NCBI GenBank assembly: GCA_021432635.1
Contig: MU270016.1
Location: 652,324 to 716,323, forward strand
Direction: 5' to 3'
Origin: Thozetella sp. PMI_491
Lineage: Eukaryota > Ascomycota > Sordariomycetes > Chaetosphaeriales > Chaetosphaeriaceae
DNA: 64,000 nucleotides
The notes below the pieces were generated by a model, which made no database searches, was not told the DNA's origin, and worked only from the letters and a program-made list of their open reading frames with translations. Numbering within the stretch: position 1 is the first letter of the stretch; the number at the start of each line of letters is the position of its first letter. The position numbers were made by a program, and so were the translations under genes. Positions 37,560 through 48,359 of the stretch are shown here, one piece after another.

Positions 37560-37772
37560 ATGCCACCCCATTCCTCACACATATTACAGCCACTTAATAT
37601 AGGCTGTTTTACTGTATTAAAATCAGTATATAAGGGTCTAATTCAAGAGAGGGCCTTTACTGGGGCCCAGACGATCGATAAGCTGGATTTCCTTACCTTA
37701 TATATTCAGGCCAGACCACAAGCTCTTACCTCCTCAAATATCTATAGTGGATTTACTGGGGCTAGCTTATAA
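37560..37772 (+). pseudogene. Transposase DDE C-terminal fragment
   Basis: Contains PPHSSHILQPLNIGCFTVLK, the highly conserved end of the DDE_1 domain (PxHSSHxLQPLDVG type) that precedes the third catalytic acid. Upstream DDE sequence from 36981 is interrupted by stops. Confidence 0.8.
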
Positions 37773-37800
37773 CCTATCGATCCTAACCGTGTAATACGCC

Positions 37801-38120
37801 GGCTTACTATACGGATAGCCCAGGGCCAGCCATTCAGCCAGCCAGGGCCATTTAGCCATACGTAGCCGCAGCCATCCAGCCAGCCAGGGCCATCCAGTCA
37901 GCCAGGGTCATCTAGCCATACGTAGCCAGCCAGTCAGTCAGGGCTATCTAGCCGTACAAGGCCATCCAGCCAGCCAGGACCATCTGGCCATACATAGCCG
38001 CGGCCATCCAGCCAGCCAGGACCATCTAGCCATACGTGGCCGCAGCCATCCAGCCAGCCAGGGCCATCTGGCCGTACGTGGCCGTGGCTATCCAGTCAGC
38101 CAGGGCCAGCCAGCCATAGC
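37801..38120 (+). repeat. Minisatellite inside the transposon
   Basis: Repeated units based on CCATCCAGCCAGCCAGGGCC, alternating with CATACGTAGCCGC-like spacers, run for about 320 bp. Coding phase would give Ser/Gln/Pro/Gly-rich repeats. It sits between the DDE end and the zinc-knuckle end of the transposase. Confidence 0.85.
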
Positions 38121-38129
38121 CAGCCAGCA

Positions 38130-38657
38130 ATGCCAAACACCCCATATAATATACGCCAGCTTATACGACACACAGATCAACTACACCAGCGCCAGCCCCC
38201 AAACCATTCACCAGTCTCCCAATCAATTAAACAAGTGATTAAAGGGTATGAAAAAGCTCTAAGTACGGCTGTTTTTTTAGCTGAGGAAAACCAGTTGCTA
38301 CGGGAGGAACACCAGCGCCGGAGGCAAAAGAAGGAGGCACGCCGGCAGTATATAGCTAAAGGGGGAACGCTTACAATTGAGGAGGGTCTGGAAACGATTG
38401 CTCAGCTAGCTGGCCACGCTGGCCAGACTGGCCATACTAGCCATACTGGCCAGCCAGCGCCAGCCAGCCAGCCAGGGCCAGATGGCCCTAGTGGGCCAGT
38501 TGTCAGTAGAGTGGGGGATGCCCAGCCAGGACAGGGTAATACGACTACCCAAGGCGCTACAGCCAGCCAGACTGGCCAAAAACGGCCCAGAGCGCCCCCT
38601 AGATGTAGCATATGCCGGTCGCTAGACCACAATGCTCGTTCTTGTAAGAATAAGTAA
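38130..38657 (+). pseudogene. Transposase C-terminal region with zinc knuckle
   Basis: 175 codons with an AEENQLLREEHQRRRQKKEA coiled-coil-like segment, a Gly/Gln/Thr/His-rich low-complexity stretch, and a terminal CSICRSLDHNARSC (CCHC) knuckle before LysAsnLys. This tail is typical of long fungal pogo transposases. It is open, but upstream parts are broken. Confidence 0.75.
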
Positions 38658-38712
38658 GGATTGAGGGCGTTTTACGGCGTGGTGGTGGGTGGTGTGGATG
38701 TGGGGGATTTTT

Positions 38713-38753
38713 GTCTAATTAGGTGGTCTGTCTAAGTAGGTGGTTGATTACGT
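38713..38753 (-). repeat. Right terminal inverted repeat, 41 bp
   Basis: Exact reverse complement of 36548-36588. It ends TTGATTACGT and is followed by TA. Confidence 0.95.
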
Positions 38754-39256
38754 TAATAGGGGGTAAAAGCTTATATAAACAGGTATATATCAGCAGGCTG
38801 GGCCCGCTGTTTAAACAGTATACGTCTATTGATTACATTGATCGTTCCAACGCTTTAAATCTTGTCTCATACCCTATCCTAAGAGGTATCTAAGTAAATT
38901 TCAGCCCCCAGCCCTTATCCTGCCGGCCTTAGTTTTGGGGCTGGCAAAACCGCGGGAAATCGACCCTATATCCTTGCTTAGTCCAGTAGCTGCACTCGGC
39001 TTATAGATGATGTCACCTCGACTCAGTTTCGGCGCTCGGCGGTATGTAAACCCGATTAGCCCAAGCTTGATTTAAAGTCGTGCCGGCTGTACAAAAGTCC
39101 CGCTGGCGATACAAAAGGACCGCTGACCTCGATCTTCTTGCTTGTGAAGCAGATTTTTCATGCCAGTGAACTTGGCCAAGTCCACAGTCGACAACGCTAC
39201 CTGTGTCTCAACAGCCCCAGCCTGGTGTGCCGCTCACCCCAAAGGTCGGTGCTATC
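38754..39256. other. Intergenic between transposon and NTF2-like gene
   Basis: No gene or motif recognised in 503 bp. It presumably contains the old promoter of the NTF2-like gene. Confidence 0.4.
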
Positions 39257-39690
39257 ATGTCGCTACGCGATCGGCTTATCAAGACCGCTCACGCCTATGC
39301 GGCGGCACACATCAACCTGAAGGCAACCGAAGTCGCCCCTTTATGTGCCCCATCCTTCACCCACGCGTGGCTCCGGTGACTGTAGCCTCCCCTCCTCGCA
39401 ACCGCGATGAGTACATAGCGTTTCTCGAGCAGTCCAACCCGGTTTTCACCTCATACCGGGCAGAAATCACGGACACCATTGTCGACGAGCCGGTGCGCAA
39501 GGTGGTTTTATACATGCATCCGAAAGCCACGGCAAAGGTTGGGGATAAAGAAATCGGGTATGAAGCCGACTACGTTATCACCTTGACCATGACGGAAGAC
39601 GGAAATTTGGTGAAGGACCAGTACGACTTTATCGATTCGAAAGCCATGTTGGATTTTATCGGCGAGTTAGGCCTGACTGGAAGTGACTAG
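39257..39690 (+). pseudogene. Frameshifted SnoaL/NTF2-like gene
   Basis: The frame from ATG 39257 encodes MSLRDRLIKTAHAYAAAHIN and SFTHAWLR, the N-terminal half of a small fungal NTF2-like protein. It stops with TGA at 39377. One frame over, sequence from about 39370 gives SPPRNRDEYIAFLEQ, VRKVVLYMHPKATAKVGDKE and YVITLTMTEDGNLVKDQYDF, the matching C-terminal half. Together they would be about 144 aa, the usual length. The break lies within about 39368-39379, and no intron of reasonable size can repair it. So this is a recent frameshift or a one-base sequence error. Such proteins often accompany monooxygenases in metabolite clusters; an FAD monooxygenase gene follows 1 kb downstream. Confidence 0.72.
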
Positions 39691-40711
39691 AGGCAGATAA
39701 TTCTGTTTCATCATGCGGAATATATGGCAACAAAATCCGCCGAGGTGAAGCATCCTGCCAACGCTGGTACTGTGGCCTTGCCCATATTATACCACAAATG
39801 CCGAATCGAACGGCACCCGTTGGCCATGCTAGCAAAATACCTCAAAACTTGTCTGCATCCACTTTCTATTCCGTATGAGCTTGGGAGACCAGACCGTCTG
39901 CGCAATCATGGCAATTCAGTAGGCCTAGGAGCTGCGGAGCCTTGGTAGTGACTAGGGTGTGTCCTTCGTGATGCTGACTGGCTGGTTCGGCTGGAGCCCT
40001 GGACATACTAGGGACGCCTTTAATTTAGTCGAGTCATGCGCAAATGACTCAAGTGGACATGCCTTTGCCCACCTTGATCGGCGGCCAGCGCATCATCTTG
40101 TCTAGCGAAGTTGGTCTTCGCCGTAAAAGAAGAGTTCTTGGACGTGCGTTACCTACCTAGGTAGGCAGCATTAAGTTTCATCCACTTTCTTCTAGGTTGC
40201 TCCCTCTAAACGCTGACGCGTGCTGCTGCGCTTCCTTGGGCTCGCCCTAGGCGCTAGATCGGGCGAATCCTTCTAGGGCACCTGAAATCGGTGTCTAGTC
40301 GGCAGACCGGGACCGAAGTGGAGCATCACACCCTGGAGCTTCCCGTTTTCTCCCCCGAGATGTCAACGCCTCAACCCGAGATATGTCGGCACGGAGCCGA
40401 GCGAACCAACATGCCTCTATTAGCATCTCCCGACTGATTCTAATTGCTACACGTCTAAGATGGCTGCCTTAGAGTTCGTGTGTTCATTCCCTGGAGGCGT
40501 TTGGCTTGCCGCACCGCGTTAGTATAAGTACTAACATCAACCTGTTTGAGAGCTGTCTCGGGGCTCAGTTTCCCACCAGCCACTGTAGATTCTATAAGTA
40601 TCGTCATAATCGATATACGTCTCTGCCCTCTCTACTTATTCGCATCGCCGTCACATTTTTGCCTTTTGTGATACATTAACCGAACGACCAACTCCGATTT
40701 CCTAGGAAGCC
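39691..40711. promoter_or_regulatory. Intergenic upstream of FAD monooxygenase
   Basis: 1021 bp without a gene. It holds the monooxygenase promoter and a perfect 14-bp palindrome at 40152-40165 (listed separately). Frames at 39711-39948 are without features. Confidence 0.45.
40152..40165. promoter_or_regulatory. 14-bp palindrome CCTACCTAGGTAGG
   Basis: A perfect palindrome. Related but imperfect CCTAGGTAG-like strings occur near 13117, 46330 and 55293, all intergenic. It may be a binding site or just a frequent fungal intergenic word. Confidence 0.35.
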
Positions 40712-42001
40712 ATGGCCCCTCTCAAAGTCCTTATCAATGGTGGCGGTATCGCGGGCCAAGCCCTGGCATTCTGGCTCGCGCGTATCGATGCCGACATTAC
40801 CATAGTCGAGCGCTTTCCGACGCTCCGTGCCACTGGTCACCAAGTTGACCTCCGCGCTCAAGGCATACCGCTGATGAAGAAAATGGGCATTGAGACAGCC
40901 GTGCGAGCAGCCGTCGTCCGTGAGCCTGGCACGCAGCTTGTGGACCTGAAGGGCAAGACAAAGGCTTTCTTCCCAGCCTACCAGACCGGCACTGAGAAAC
41001 AAGGAGCCACATCTGACTTTGAGATTATGCGAGGCGACTTGGTACGTATCTTATACGACGAGATCAAAGACCTAAAAGGCGTGCGGTACATCTTTGGCAC
41101 GAGTATGGAGAGCTTTGCACAAGACGACGAGAGCAGCACAGGTGGCCAGGTCCATGTGCGTTTCGAGGATGGGCGTGAAGAAGATTACGATTTTGTCGTC
41201 GGCGCCGACGGCATTGGCTCACACACACGCAAGCTCATGCTTGGCCCAGATGCTCCCGATCCGCGACACTCGCTCGGTCTGTATCAGGGGTTCTTTACGG
41301 TCCCAGCGAGGCCAGGCGATTCGGATCGCGCAACCGCCTGCCACCTGCCGGGGCGCCGAATCCTCATGACGAGACGAGACCGCTTAGATGTCCTCCGCGT
41401 ATACATGATGATCTACGGCGACGACCATCCTTCTCTCGATGCGGCGTACAAGTCGGGGGACATGGAGGAGCACAAAAAGGCCTGGGCTGGTCTGTTCCGA
41501 GGGGCCGGGTGGCAGGCGGACCGCTTCATGTATGAATTGGAACACTGCCCCGAGGCAGATGATCTGTATTCCTCGCACGCCGACCAGATCCGGCTGCCAG
41601 AAGGATCATGGTGCAAAGGTCGTATTGTGTTGCTAGGCGATTCAGCATGGTGCCCGACACCTCTCGGAGGTGGTCTTGGAGCCACCCTTGGCCTCGTTGG
41701 AGCGTACGTTTTGGCGGGGGAGATTGCTAGCCGCCTCGTCTCAGATAGGCTGCCACCGAGGAATGCGGTTGTAGAAGGAGCAATAGAGTACGAGATGAAG
41801 CTTCGGCCGCTGACGGCATTGACGCAAGACGTTAACAAGAAGACGGTGGGCTCTTTGTTCCCGGAGACGACGCGGGGAATCTGGTTTTTGCAGTCGGTGG
41901 CGGGTCTGGCTGCGTTTTTCCGACTTGACCAGCTCGGCGGCTTGTTCTCCGAAAAGACCAGCCAGTGGGAGATTCCAGAGTACCCAGAGCTGGGAAATTA
42001 G
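40712..42001 (+). CDS. FAD-dependent monooxygenase (PHBH-like)
   Basis: A single exon of 429 aa. The N-terminal FAD fold has VLINGGGIAGQALAFWLAR (GxGxxG) and an acidic strand end IVERF. The second flavin motif is DFVVGADGIGSHTRKL (DG), and the third is RIVLLGDSAWCPTPLGGGLG (GD). This is the group A flavoprotein monooxygenase layout, enzymes that hydroxylate or epoxidise small aromatic or polyketide substrates with NAD(P)H. No signal peptide or membrane helix is evident. Its neighbours are a frameshifted NTF2-like gene upstream and a carboxypeptidase gene downstream. The substrate is unknown. Confidence 0.92.
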   Translation: MAPLKVLINGGGIAGQALAFWLARIDADITIVERFPTLRATGHQVDLRAQGIPLMKKMGIETAVRAAVVREPGTQLVDLKGKTKAFFPAYQTGTEKQGATSDFEIMRGDLVRILYDEIKDLKGVRYIFGTSMESFAQDDESSTGGQVHVRFEDGREEDYDFVVGADGIGSHTRKLMLGPDAPDPRHSLGLYQGFFTVPARPGDSDRATACHLPGRRILMTRRDRLDVLRVYMMIYGDDHPSLDAAYKSGDMEEHKKAWAGLFRGAGWQADRFMYELEHCPEADDLYSSHADQIRLPEGSWCKGRIVLLGDSAWCPTPLGGGLGATLGLVGAYVLAGEIASRLVSDRLPPRNAVVEGAIEYEMKLRPLTALTQDVNKKTVGSLFPETTRGIWFLQSVAGLAAFFRLDQLGGLFSEKTSQWEIPEYPELGN

Positions 42002-42965
42002 GGCAGCATCTTGCGAACATGGGCTTCATAACAATGATGCCAAAGAAAGAAAGATATCAGCGTCTTGATGTCCCTGCTCTGGATCGTATGACATGCGAAA
42101 TAGCCCCCCACCCACCTTCATAGTCGGCTCTCCCTAGTAGTCCCCGATGGGACATAATACTCTCAGCTCTCATCCTTGCAGGGGTCGCCGTTGCAGTATC
42201 CTATACTCGGTAGCTTCCCGCATCCATGCAGGGTTCCGGCTCAGGATAGTCCATTTGGGCTAGCTTGTTCTGCACATGGTCGGAGGTCCCTCGACGCTGC
42301 GATTGTGGTAGCTAAATTATGGGGTTATGTCGACGCGGTACGGGGTATTAGGTAACTACATAGCTATCCAAAGCAAGCTGGGTATATTTAGCCCAACGGC
42401 TGTATATTGCTGTGGAGTCTTGGCAGGGGCGATTAGGCAAACAGTTTTCCTTTTGAACGCCATGGACGGTATGATCTACGGCGCTAATTCAGAGTAAGGG
42501 GACGGCGGCACTGTTGCGAAGGGCTGAAGTGGGACGCCTGCCAGGAATCGAGACCCACCGCAGCCCGGCCTCGTCCTCTCATTGGACCGCTCGCCTACTT
42601 GCGCCTCACAGGCAACCTCCTGGCCTCTCAGCTGGGCCTTAATCCGACAGAACCAGGGTTCCCGCAAAGACGACTAGACAAATTCCATCTCCCGTGCCAT
42701 CTCCTTAGGGCTGAGCTAGCATGATCGCGTCGCAGAAGGAAGCTTGGGAAGCCTGGCGCGGCCGGATCCACGGCACTGGGCCACGCGTAAGCCTAGTATA
42801 AAGCAGTCTAGAGTTTTTTTTGGAGCAGAAACATTTCGAGGAGCTTTTTTTTTGTGGTAATTATATATTGAGGCATCTCTTGATGCTTGGGGCAGTTTTG
42901 ACCTCATCTCCAAACAACGAAGTCACTCGTTCAGTCATTCGCTCGTGAACCTCTAGGGTAATACG
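42002..42965. other. Intergenic upstream of carboxypeptidase
   Basis: 964 bp without a supported gene. The last 150 bp, with T-runs near 42815-42853, precede the carboxypeptidase start and are its likely promoter/5' UTR. Confidence 0.45.
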
Positions 42966-45332
42966 ATGAAAAGTTCAACAATCTCCTTATTCCTCGGCTC
43001 TCTGGGCCTCGGGGGTGTGGCCATCGCATCAGCCTTCCCTCCCGAGCCCACAGGCCTGACGACAGTTGTATCCAAGAACTGGCCTGGAGCCACGATTGAG
43101 TACAAACAGGTGCGAACAGTCTCCCTTTGCTGCACACCACTGGCCCTACAGGTTGTTGCCAGAATCAGAGCTGACATGAGGATAGACCAGTGTCTGCGAA
43201 ACCACACCAGGCGTCAAAGCATGGAGCGGCTACATCTCGCTTCCAGGATCATTACTAAACAAGCTTGAGAACGTGCATGGGGCCATCGATGCCAATATGT
43301 TCTTCTGGTACTTTCGTAAGTCTAATCGACATGACTAGCCTCTTACAGAGAGCTTACCTATGGTGCAGAGTCTCGCAACGACTCGGCTAGCTCGCCCACA
43401 GCTATCTATCTGGGTGGAGGCCCGGGCTACACCTCCCTTGACCCAACCTCAGGCTTTCCCTGCAACATAAACGCCGACTCAAACAGCACCACGCCCAATC
43501 CGTTTTCATGGAACAACCACGTAAATATGCTCTATGTTGAGCAGCCGGTTGGAACCGGATTTTCTTACCAGACCCGTGTAAATGGCACCTTGAACCTCTT
43601 GACCAACGAATTCTCGCCTTTGTCTAGCACCGCATCGCCAAAGACCAACGAGACGGTCTTGGCTGCAACTCTGGACCCCAGAGACCTCTCTACAACTGTC
43701 AACAGCACGTTGCAGGCCGGCAGAATCATGTGGCAGTTTTCCCAGATCTTCTTCCAAGAGTGAGGCTCCCCGGCTTTTCTCAATGATGCCTGCAAGAGCG
43801 CCCGGTATCTGACAATGAATTAGATTTCCCGAGCACAAAACCTCGAAGCCGGAAATTTCCCTTTGGGGTAACTCAGTAAGGCAACATAGCCCAGTTTAGC
43901 TCTATGCGTAGCCGTGTACTAACCTTGGCACCTCCCCAGTACGGCGGATACTGGGGAGCCAACTTTTTCGACCTTTTTCTAGCTCAGAATCAGCTCGTCC
44001 AGACGAAGAGCCACAAGAACCCAAATGCTACGGTGATTCCTCTTGGCACGCTTGGCATCGGTAATGGATGCATCGACGCTCGTGCTCAGGCTCTTGGCTG
44101 GCCGCTGATTGCAAATAACAACACCTACGGTATCAAGTCCTATAGCGACACCGTATACCAGGAGGTGATCGGAAATATCACTATGCCTGAAACTGGCTGC
44201 TATGCCCTTATTGACAAGTGCAGGGCTCTCGTGGCAGAGGGAGACCCGACGGGCCAGATGACGAATGCCACCGTCAACGCAGCCTGCCAAGCAGCCGACG
44301 CTGTATGTGTCAACGGGATCCTCGCCCAGTTTGCTATAAGCACCAATGTAAGACGGATCATCTCATCCTTGGTCTTGTATTACCTGCTAATCACAATTAC
44401 TTAGCGGTCAAACTTTGATATTACTCAACTGCCTATCCGAAGTGATGTCGATAACTACTTCAACGGCTTCTACAACCAGCGATGGGTGCAGGAGGACCTT
44501 GGCGCTCGAATCAACTTCACAGAGAACAACCTTATAATGCAGGCAGCCATGTTTGCACTCACTGGGGATGCAGTTATCAGAGACTTGACCCCCTTAGAGC
44601 GCCTCGTGCGCGCCGGCGTGAACCTGGCCCTCGTATATGGCGACAGAGACTACCAATGCAACTGTGAGTTCTCCCAACGCCATCCATCCGTCACTCTTCT
44701 GCCGTAACCAAATAGTTAATAACGAAATTATAGGGATCGGTGCTGAAAACATCTCTCTGGTTATGGACTATCCAGAAGCGCCGGCTTTCCGCTCCGCCGG
44801 TTATGCAGACATTGTGACCAACTCCTCTTACAATGGCGGCCTCGTCCGCCAGCACGGAAATGTTTCCTTTTCTCGCGTTTTTGAAGCCGGACATGCCTTC
44901 ACGGCCTCCCAGCCCGAGACAGTCTATCAGATCTTCCAGCGCAGCATGTTCGGCTTAGATGTCGCTACTGGCAAGGTGGAGATTGATCAGTCTTATAGCA
45001 CAGAAGGGCCTTCAGACGTCATGTCCGTGACGAACAAGGTTGGCGAGTCGCTAGAGAACGTGTGTTACACATGGATTCCAGGAGATACATGCAGTCCCGA
45101 TCAGATCCAAGCTCTGAGCGATGGAACGGCAGTAGTGAAGGATTTTGTTGTCGTGGAGCCACGAGGCTGGCTGCTTGCCTCAGATGGATCGGTGGCGCTG
45201 GCTACTTCAGCAACAGACTCCGGAAGCAGCCCCAGCCCTAGCGCAAGTGCGCCGGCCGGAAACAATGGTGGATCAGCAAGAGTGAGTGTGTCGTTTGGGG
45301 CTGCAATTATCGCCGCGTTGGCATTTCTGTAA
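42966..45332 (+). CDS. GPI-type serine carboxypeptidase (S10)
   Basis: Seven exons (42966-43109, 43186-43315, 43369-43759, 43824-43875, 43940-44347, 44405-44663, 44734-45332) stay in frame for 660 aa. A signal peptide (TISLFLGSLGLGGVAIASA) precedes the S10 fold: [28 protein letters not shown] (oxyanion region), LYVEQPVGTGFSY, the nucleophile in WGNSYGGYWG (Ser at the exon 4/5 junction), YGDRDYQCNW with the catalytic Asp, and FEAGHAF with the His. Many N-glycosylation sequons are present. The C-terminus is a Ser/Ala/Pro-rich linker ending in a hydrophobic stretch (VSFGAAIIAALAFL) without basic residues after it, the pattern of a GPI-anchor signal. It is therefore probably tethered to the plasma membrane or wall and trims C-terminal residues of peptides at acid pH. 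A second S10 gene lies at 60687-62785. Confidence 0.93.
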
Positions 45333-46425
45333 TACTATAAACTAAGCGTAACTATCAAATGAATTGAAAGCAAGTCTAAACATCTATGTAGGCAAACCCA
45401 GTTCACTGAGATTTTCACGCCACATTTTTCTAGCCGTGCTCTCCAGTGGTCTCTTAGCTTAGGCGGCAAAAACGAACCAAGTTCATTGAATATTGAGTTG
45501 AAATATCCTAACAATGCGCTCCACTGGCCTCGAAGAGACTGGAACAAAGTCTTCCGCTGGCCACTGTTATTGGTCGGATCTTGAGCAAGGTAGAGGATGA
45601 AACGGACCTGAGTCTGACACGCTCAATTTCGGGGCGAAAGCTACTTACACGCCTGATCGATAAATCACTTCGCGACAATCTCTATTGTACTTGCCGAGGC
45701 ATCACCTATCGAGCTCTGTTGGCTGGGATCAGGTGGGAAAGATGCGGGTAGATCACCTCAGCCTACATTTATATCCAACACCATGAAGGTTGGGTTTGCT
45801 ATAGCGAGACGATAGAACAGATAGGCTAATAAAGATTTCCGTTTGCTGGAATCGTTTCTGTAAGCAGTCTAGCCCTCTTCTTTTCTAACCAAGTGATACG
45901 TGCTGCCTTGGCGCTTCTCGTCACAGGACTTCGCCATGCTCTGTCGGGCCTCAATGAGACAGGCCCTACCACAGCCTGCTTGTCACCACAGCCGCTCTTA
46001 AGCGTGATTAACATGCCTTTCTTGGAGTTTTTAGGGTGAAACTGGGGTAGTCGAGGAGATCTCCGCTAGCCCCGTTATTGCCGTATGGTATTTGACTTTA
46101 ATTGGAGTTAGGGCGACGTTGAAATCCCGACGATATTCTTCTACACTTCCACAGTGGCTCGTATTTCGCCCCTAGAAGGCACTCTCCTGTTGTGGTGGAG
46201 TTCGGACCCGGTATATCCGCATGTCAGACTCGCTAGTCCAAAACGGAGAAACCGGCGAGAGCTGCATACTGCTAGATCCTAATGTTGTGGACCCCTAGAA
46301 GTGCCAAAGCCGTCCACGCCAAATCGCTACCTACCTAGGGATATAAGATGCTCTCATCTAGCACAAGTAATATCTCACGGCATTGTTTAGTTCGGGTCAT
46401 TCCAGGAGCAAGAAGTCCATGAGCC
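45333..46425. other. Intergenic between carboxypeptidase and carboxylesterase
   Basis: 1093 bp with no supported gene. An ACCTACCTAGGG string at 46330 lies about 90 bp before the esterase start. Confidence 0.45.
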
Positions 46426-48066
46426 ATGGCAACTTCCAAGCACGCAGTTCGCAGGGTACTTGTTGCGACCGCCCTGTTCGCCGTCTCCGGCAGCTGCAAG
46501 ACTGTTGACGCGGGCATGGCCGTCAACACCACCTCCGGCTTATTTGCGCCATATTTTCCTGTAACCCATCCGGGCATCGCATCCTTCCCAGACATTCCTT
46601 ATGCAGAAAGCCCAACTGGACCGCTCCGCTTTGCTCCGCCCTTTCCTGCCCGGGCAAGAAGCAACAAAGCGATCTACAACACGCAGCTGCCAGCCGGGTG
46701 CTTCCAATACGTTGCCGCATCTACACAAAGCACTGTAATATTTAACGGACAGAAGGCCGCCGAATTTCAACAGGGTGATATTTCGAATACGACAGAAGAT
46801 TGCCTGCATTTGTCCGTCTTCATGCCGAGGGCCACGTTTGAACGAGCTGCCCGCCGGCGGTCCCCCAGCACGAACTGCAATGCACTACCCGTGATTCTGT
46901 GGATTCACGGTGGTGCAGTCACCTTCGGAGGTATCAACGTTCCCTACCAGCTTGCACCAAACTGGGTGCAGCGTACCCAATCTCACATCGTTGTGGAGAT
47001 CCAGTACCGCCTAAGTTTACTGGGCCTGCCCAACGCAGCGGGCCTAGCGGTGAACGCTAGCGAGAACCTCAATCTAAATTTGGCTTTCCTCGACCAACGC
47101 TTGGCTGTTGAATGGGTGCGCGACAATATTGCCTCGTTCGGCGGCGACCCGGCGCGGATCACGCTCTGGGGTGAAAGCGCCGGAGGTGCATCTGTAGATA
47201 CTTTCCCCTTCGCCTGGGCTGCCGATCCTATCGCCCAGGGCGTGATCGCCGCTTCTGGAAACGCCCTAAGCATCGAGATCGCCACTGTTGATTCCACCAA
47301 CCACTCCACATTTTCTCTCGCTGCCGGAAAGCTAGGTTGCGGCGGCCTTAGCCCTGCCGATGAGCTGGCTTGCATGCGTTCTGTGCCGGCTGTCGAGATA
47401 CAAGCCTACCTGCAAGCTCCTGTCGGCACAGGGGGCGCTGCGGATGATGGACTTGTTTTTGGGACCGTGGTGGACAATATCACTGCTTTTGCGGACTATC
47501 CGAGCCGCATCAAGGCTGGCGGTGATCAGTTCGCAGCCCACATCCCGCTCCTGATCGGTACCAACACCAATGAAGGAGGGATATGGGTGCCGTACGACTT
47601 CCCGGGCAGTGCGACTACATCGCAGCTTCCAGCGGATCTGGAGGTGGTGGCAGAGTCCTTTCAGCTCATCCAGCAGTGTACGACGATACGAGAGGCTCAG
47701 TTACGCGCGACCGCCGGCGCAATCACGTACCAGTATCTTTACGGTGGCAATTTTACCGACGTCTCGCCGCGGCCGTGGCTGGGTGCATACCACACGTCGG
47801 AGCTGCCGATGGTGTTCGGTACCTTCGGCACTGAAGGCGAGGCAACAGTCTACGAGACGCAAGTGAGCGAACGCATGCAGGACCTGTTCCTAGCCTTCGC
47901 AAAGGATGCAGCGAGTGGTCTGCAGAAGGAAGGTTGGGCACCTGCGAATGGGACCTTCTGGGACTGGGAAGTAATGAGGTGGGGGGTCGATGGTGAGGTA
48001 GACCAGATCGTGTCTGTTGAGGATATGCGGGTTGAATGTGTAGAACATGGTTGGAGTGTTGATTAA
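46426..48066 (+). CDS. Secreted type-B carboxylesterase
   Basis: A single exon of 546 aa. An N-terminal hydrophobic leader (VLVATALFAVSGSC) suggests secretion. The alpha/beta-hydrolase carboxylesterase/lipase family pattern is clear: FPDIPYAESPTGPLRF near residue 60, TTEDCLHLSVFMP, LWIHGGAVTFGG (oxyanion hole), FGGDPARITLWGESAGGAS (nucleophile Ser), TNTNEGG (acid residue region) and GAYHTSELPMVFG (His). Such enzymes hydrolyse esters of xenobiotics, cell-wall or secondary-metabolite substrates outside the cell. A role in the FAD-monooxygenase neighbourhood is possible but not shown. Confidence 0.92.
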   Translation: MATSKHAVRRVLVATALFAVSGSCKTVDAGMAVNTTSGLFAPYFPVTHPGIASFPDIPYAESPTGPLRFAPPFPARARSNKAIYNTQLPAGCFQYVAASTQSTVIFNGQKAAEFQQGDISNTTEDCLHLSVFMPRATFERAARRRSPSTNCNALPVILWIHGGAVTFGGINVPYQLAPNWVQRTQSHIVVEIQYRLSLLGLPNAAGLAVNASENLNLNLAFLDQRLAVEWVRDNIASFGGDPARITLWGESAGGASVDTFPFAWAADPIAQGVIAASGNALSIEIATVDSTNHSTFSLAAGKLGCGGLSPADELACMRSVPAVEIQAYLQAPVGTGGAADDGLVFGTVVDNITAFADYPSRIKAGGDQFAAHIPLLIGTNTNEGGIWVPYDFPGSATTSQLPADLEVVAESFQLIQQCTTIREAQLRATAGAITYQYLYGGNFTDVSPRPWLGAYHTSELPMVFGTFGTEGEATVYETQVSERMQDLFLAFAKDAASGLQKEGWAPANGTFWDWEVMRWGVDGEVDQIVSVEDMRVECVEHGWSVD

Positions 48067-48359
48067 TCACTCTTCTCGTCCACCTTCGGTACCATAGAGG
48101 TAGTTAAGTTAGTTATTTTGTTTAAAATTTAACTTCCATCCGTTGCGAACTAGGACAGATCTGGTTAGCGTAGTCACGCGCCTTGCAGGCTGTCTACCTA
48201 GATTTCAGCTCTCGCAGCCACCTGTCTCAAGCGCGTCTTTCGTTTTGCCCTCAATTCTGGAGTCCTGGGCGCGTAAATTCGACCTTAGACTCGCTGCTGT
48301 GGCCGGGTCATGAGAGCGCGGAATCTAATTTTTAAACAGGGAACTGCCAAGCAGGAAAT

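Larger units (their letters stand above)
36548..38753 (+). mobile_element. Fot1/pogo-type DNA transposon, degenerate, 2206 bp
   Basis: Perfect 41-bp terminal inverted repeats (36548-36588 and 38713-38753) are flanked on both sides by the dinucleotide TA (36546-36547, 38754-38755), the target duplication of Tc1/mariner-pogo elements. Inside, in order, are an HTH N-terminal piece (36657-36980), a stop-rich DDE region (about 36981-37772), a minisatellite (37801-38120) and a C-terminal piece with a CCHC zinc knuckle (38130-38657). The DDE frame is broken many times by TAA and TAG, so the copy cannot make an intact transposase. The perfect TIRs suggest fairly recent arrival, and the stop pattern fits RIP. 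Confidence 0.9.

Noticed and set aside
36548-38753. CRISPR-like array suggested by repeated CAGCCAGCC units
   Set aside because: Units are unequal and spacer-free, and lie in transposase coding sequence of a eukaryote; this is a minisatellite.
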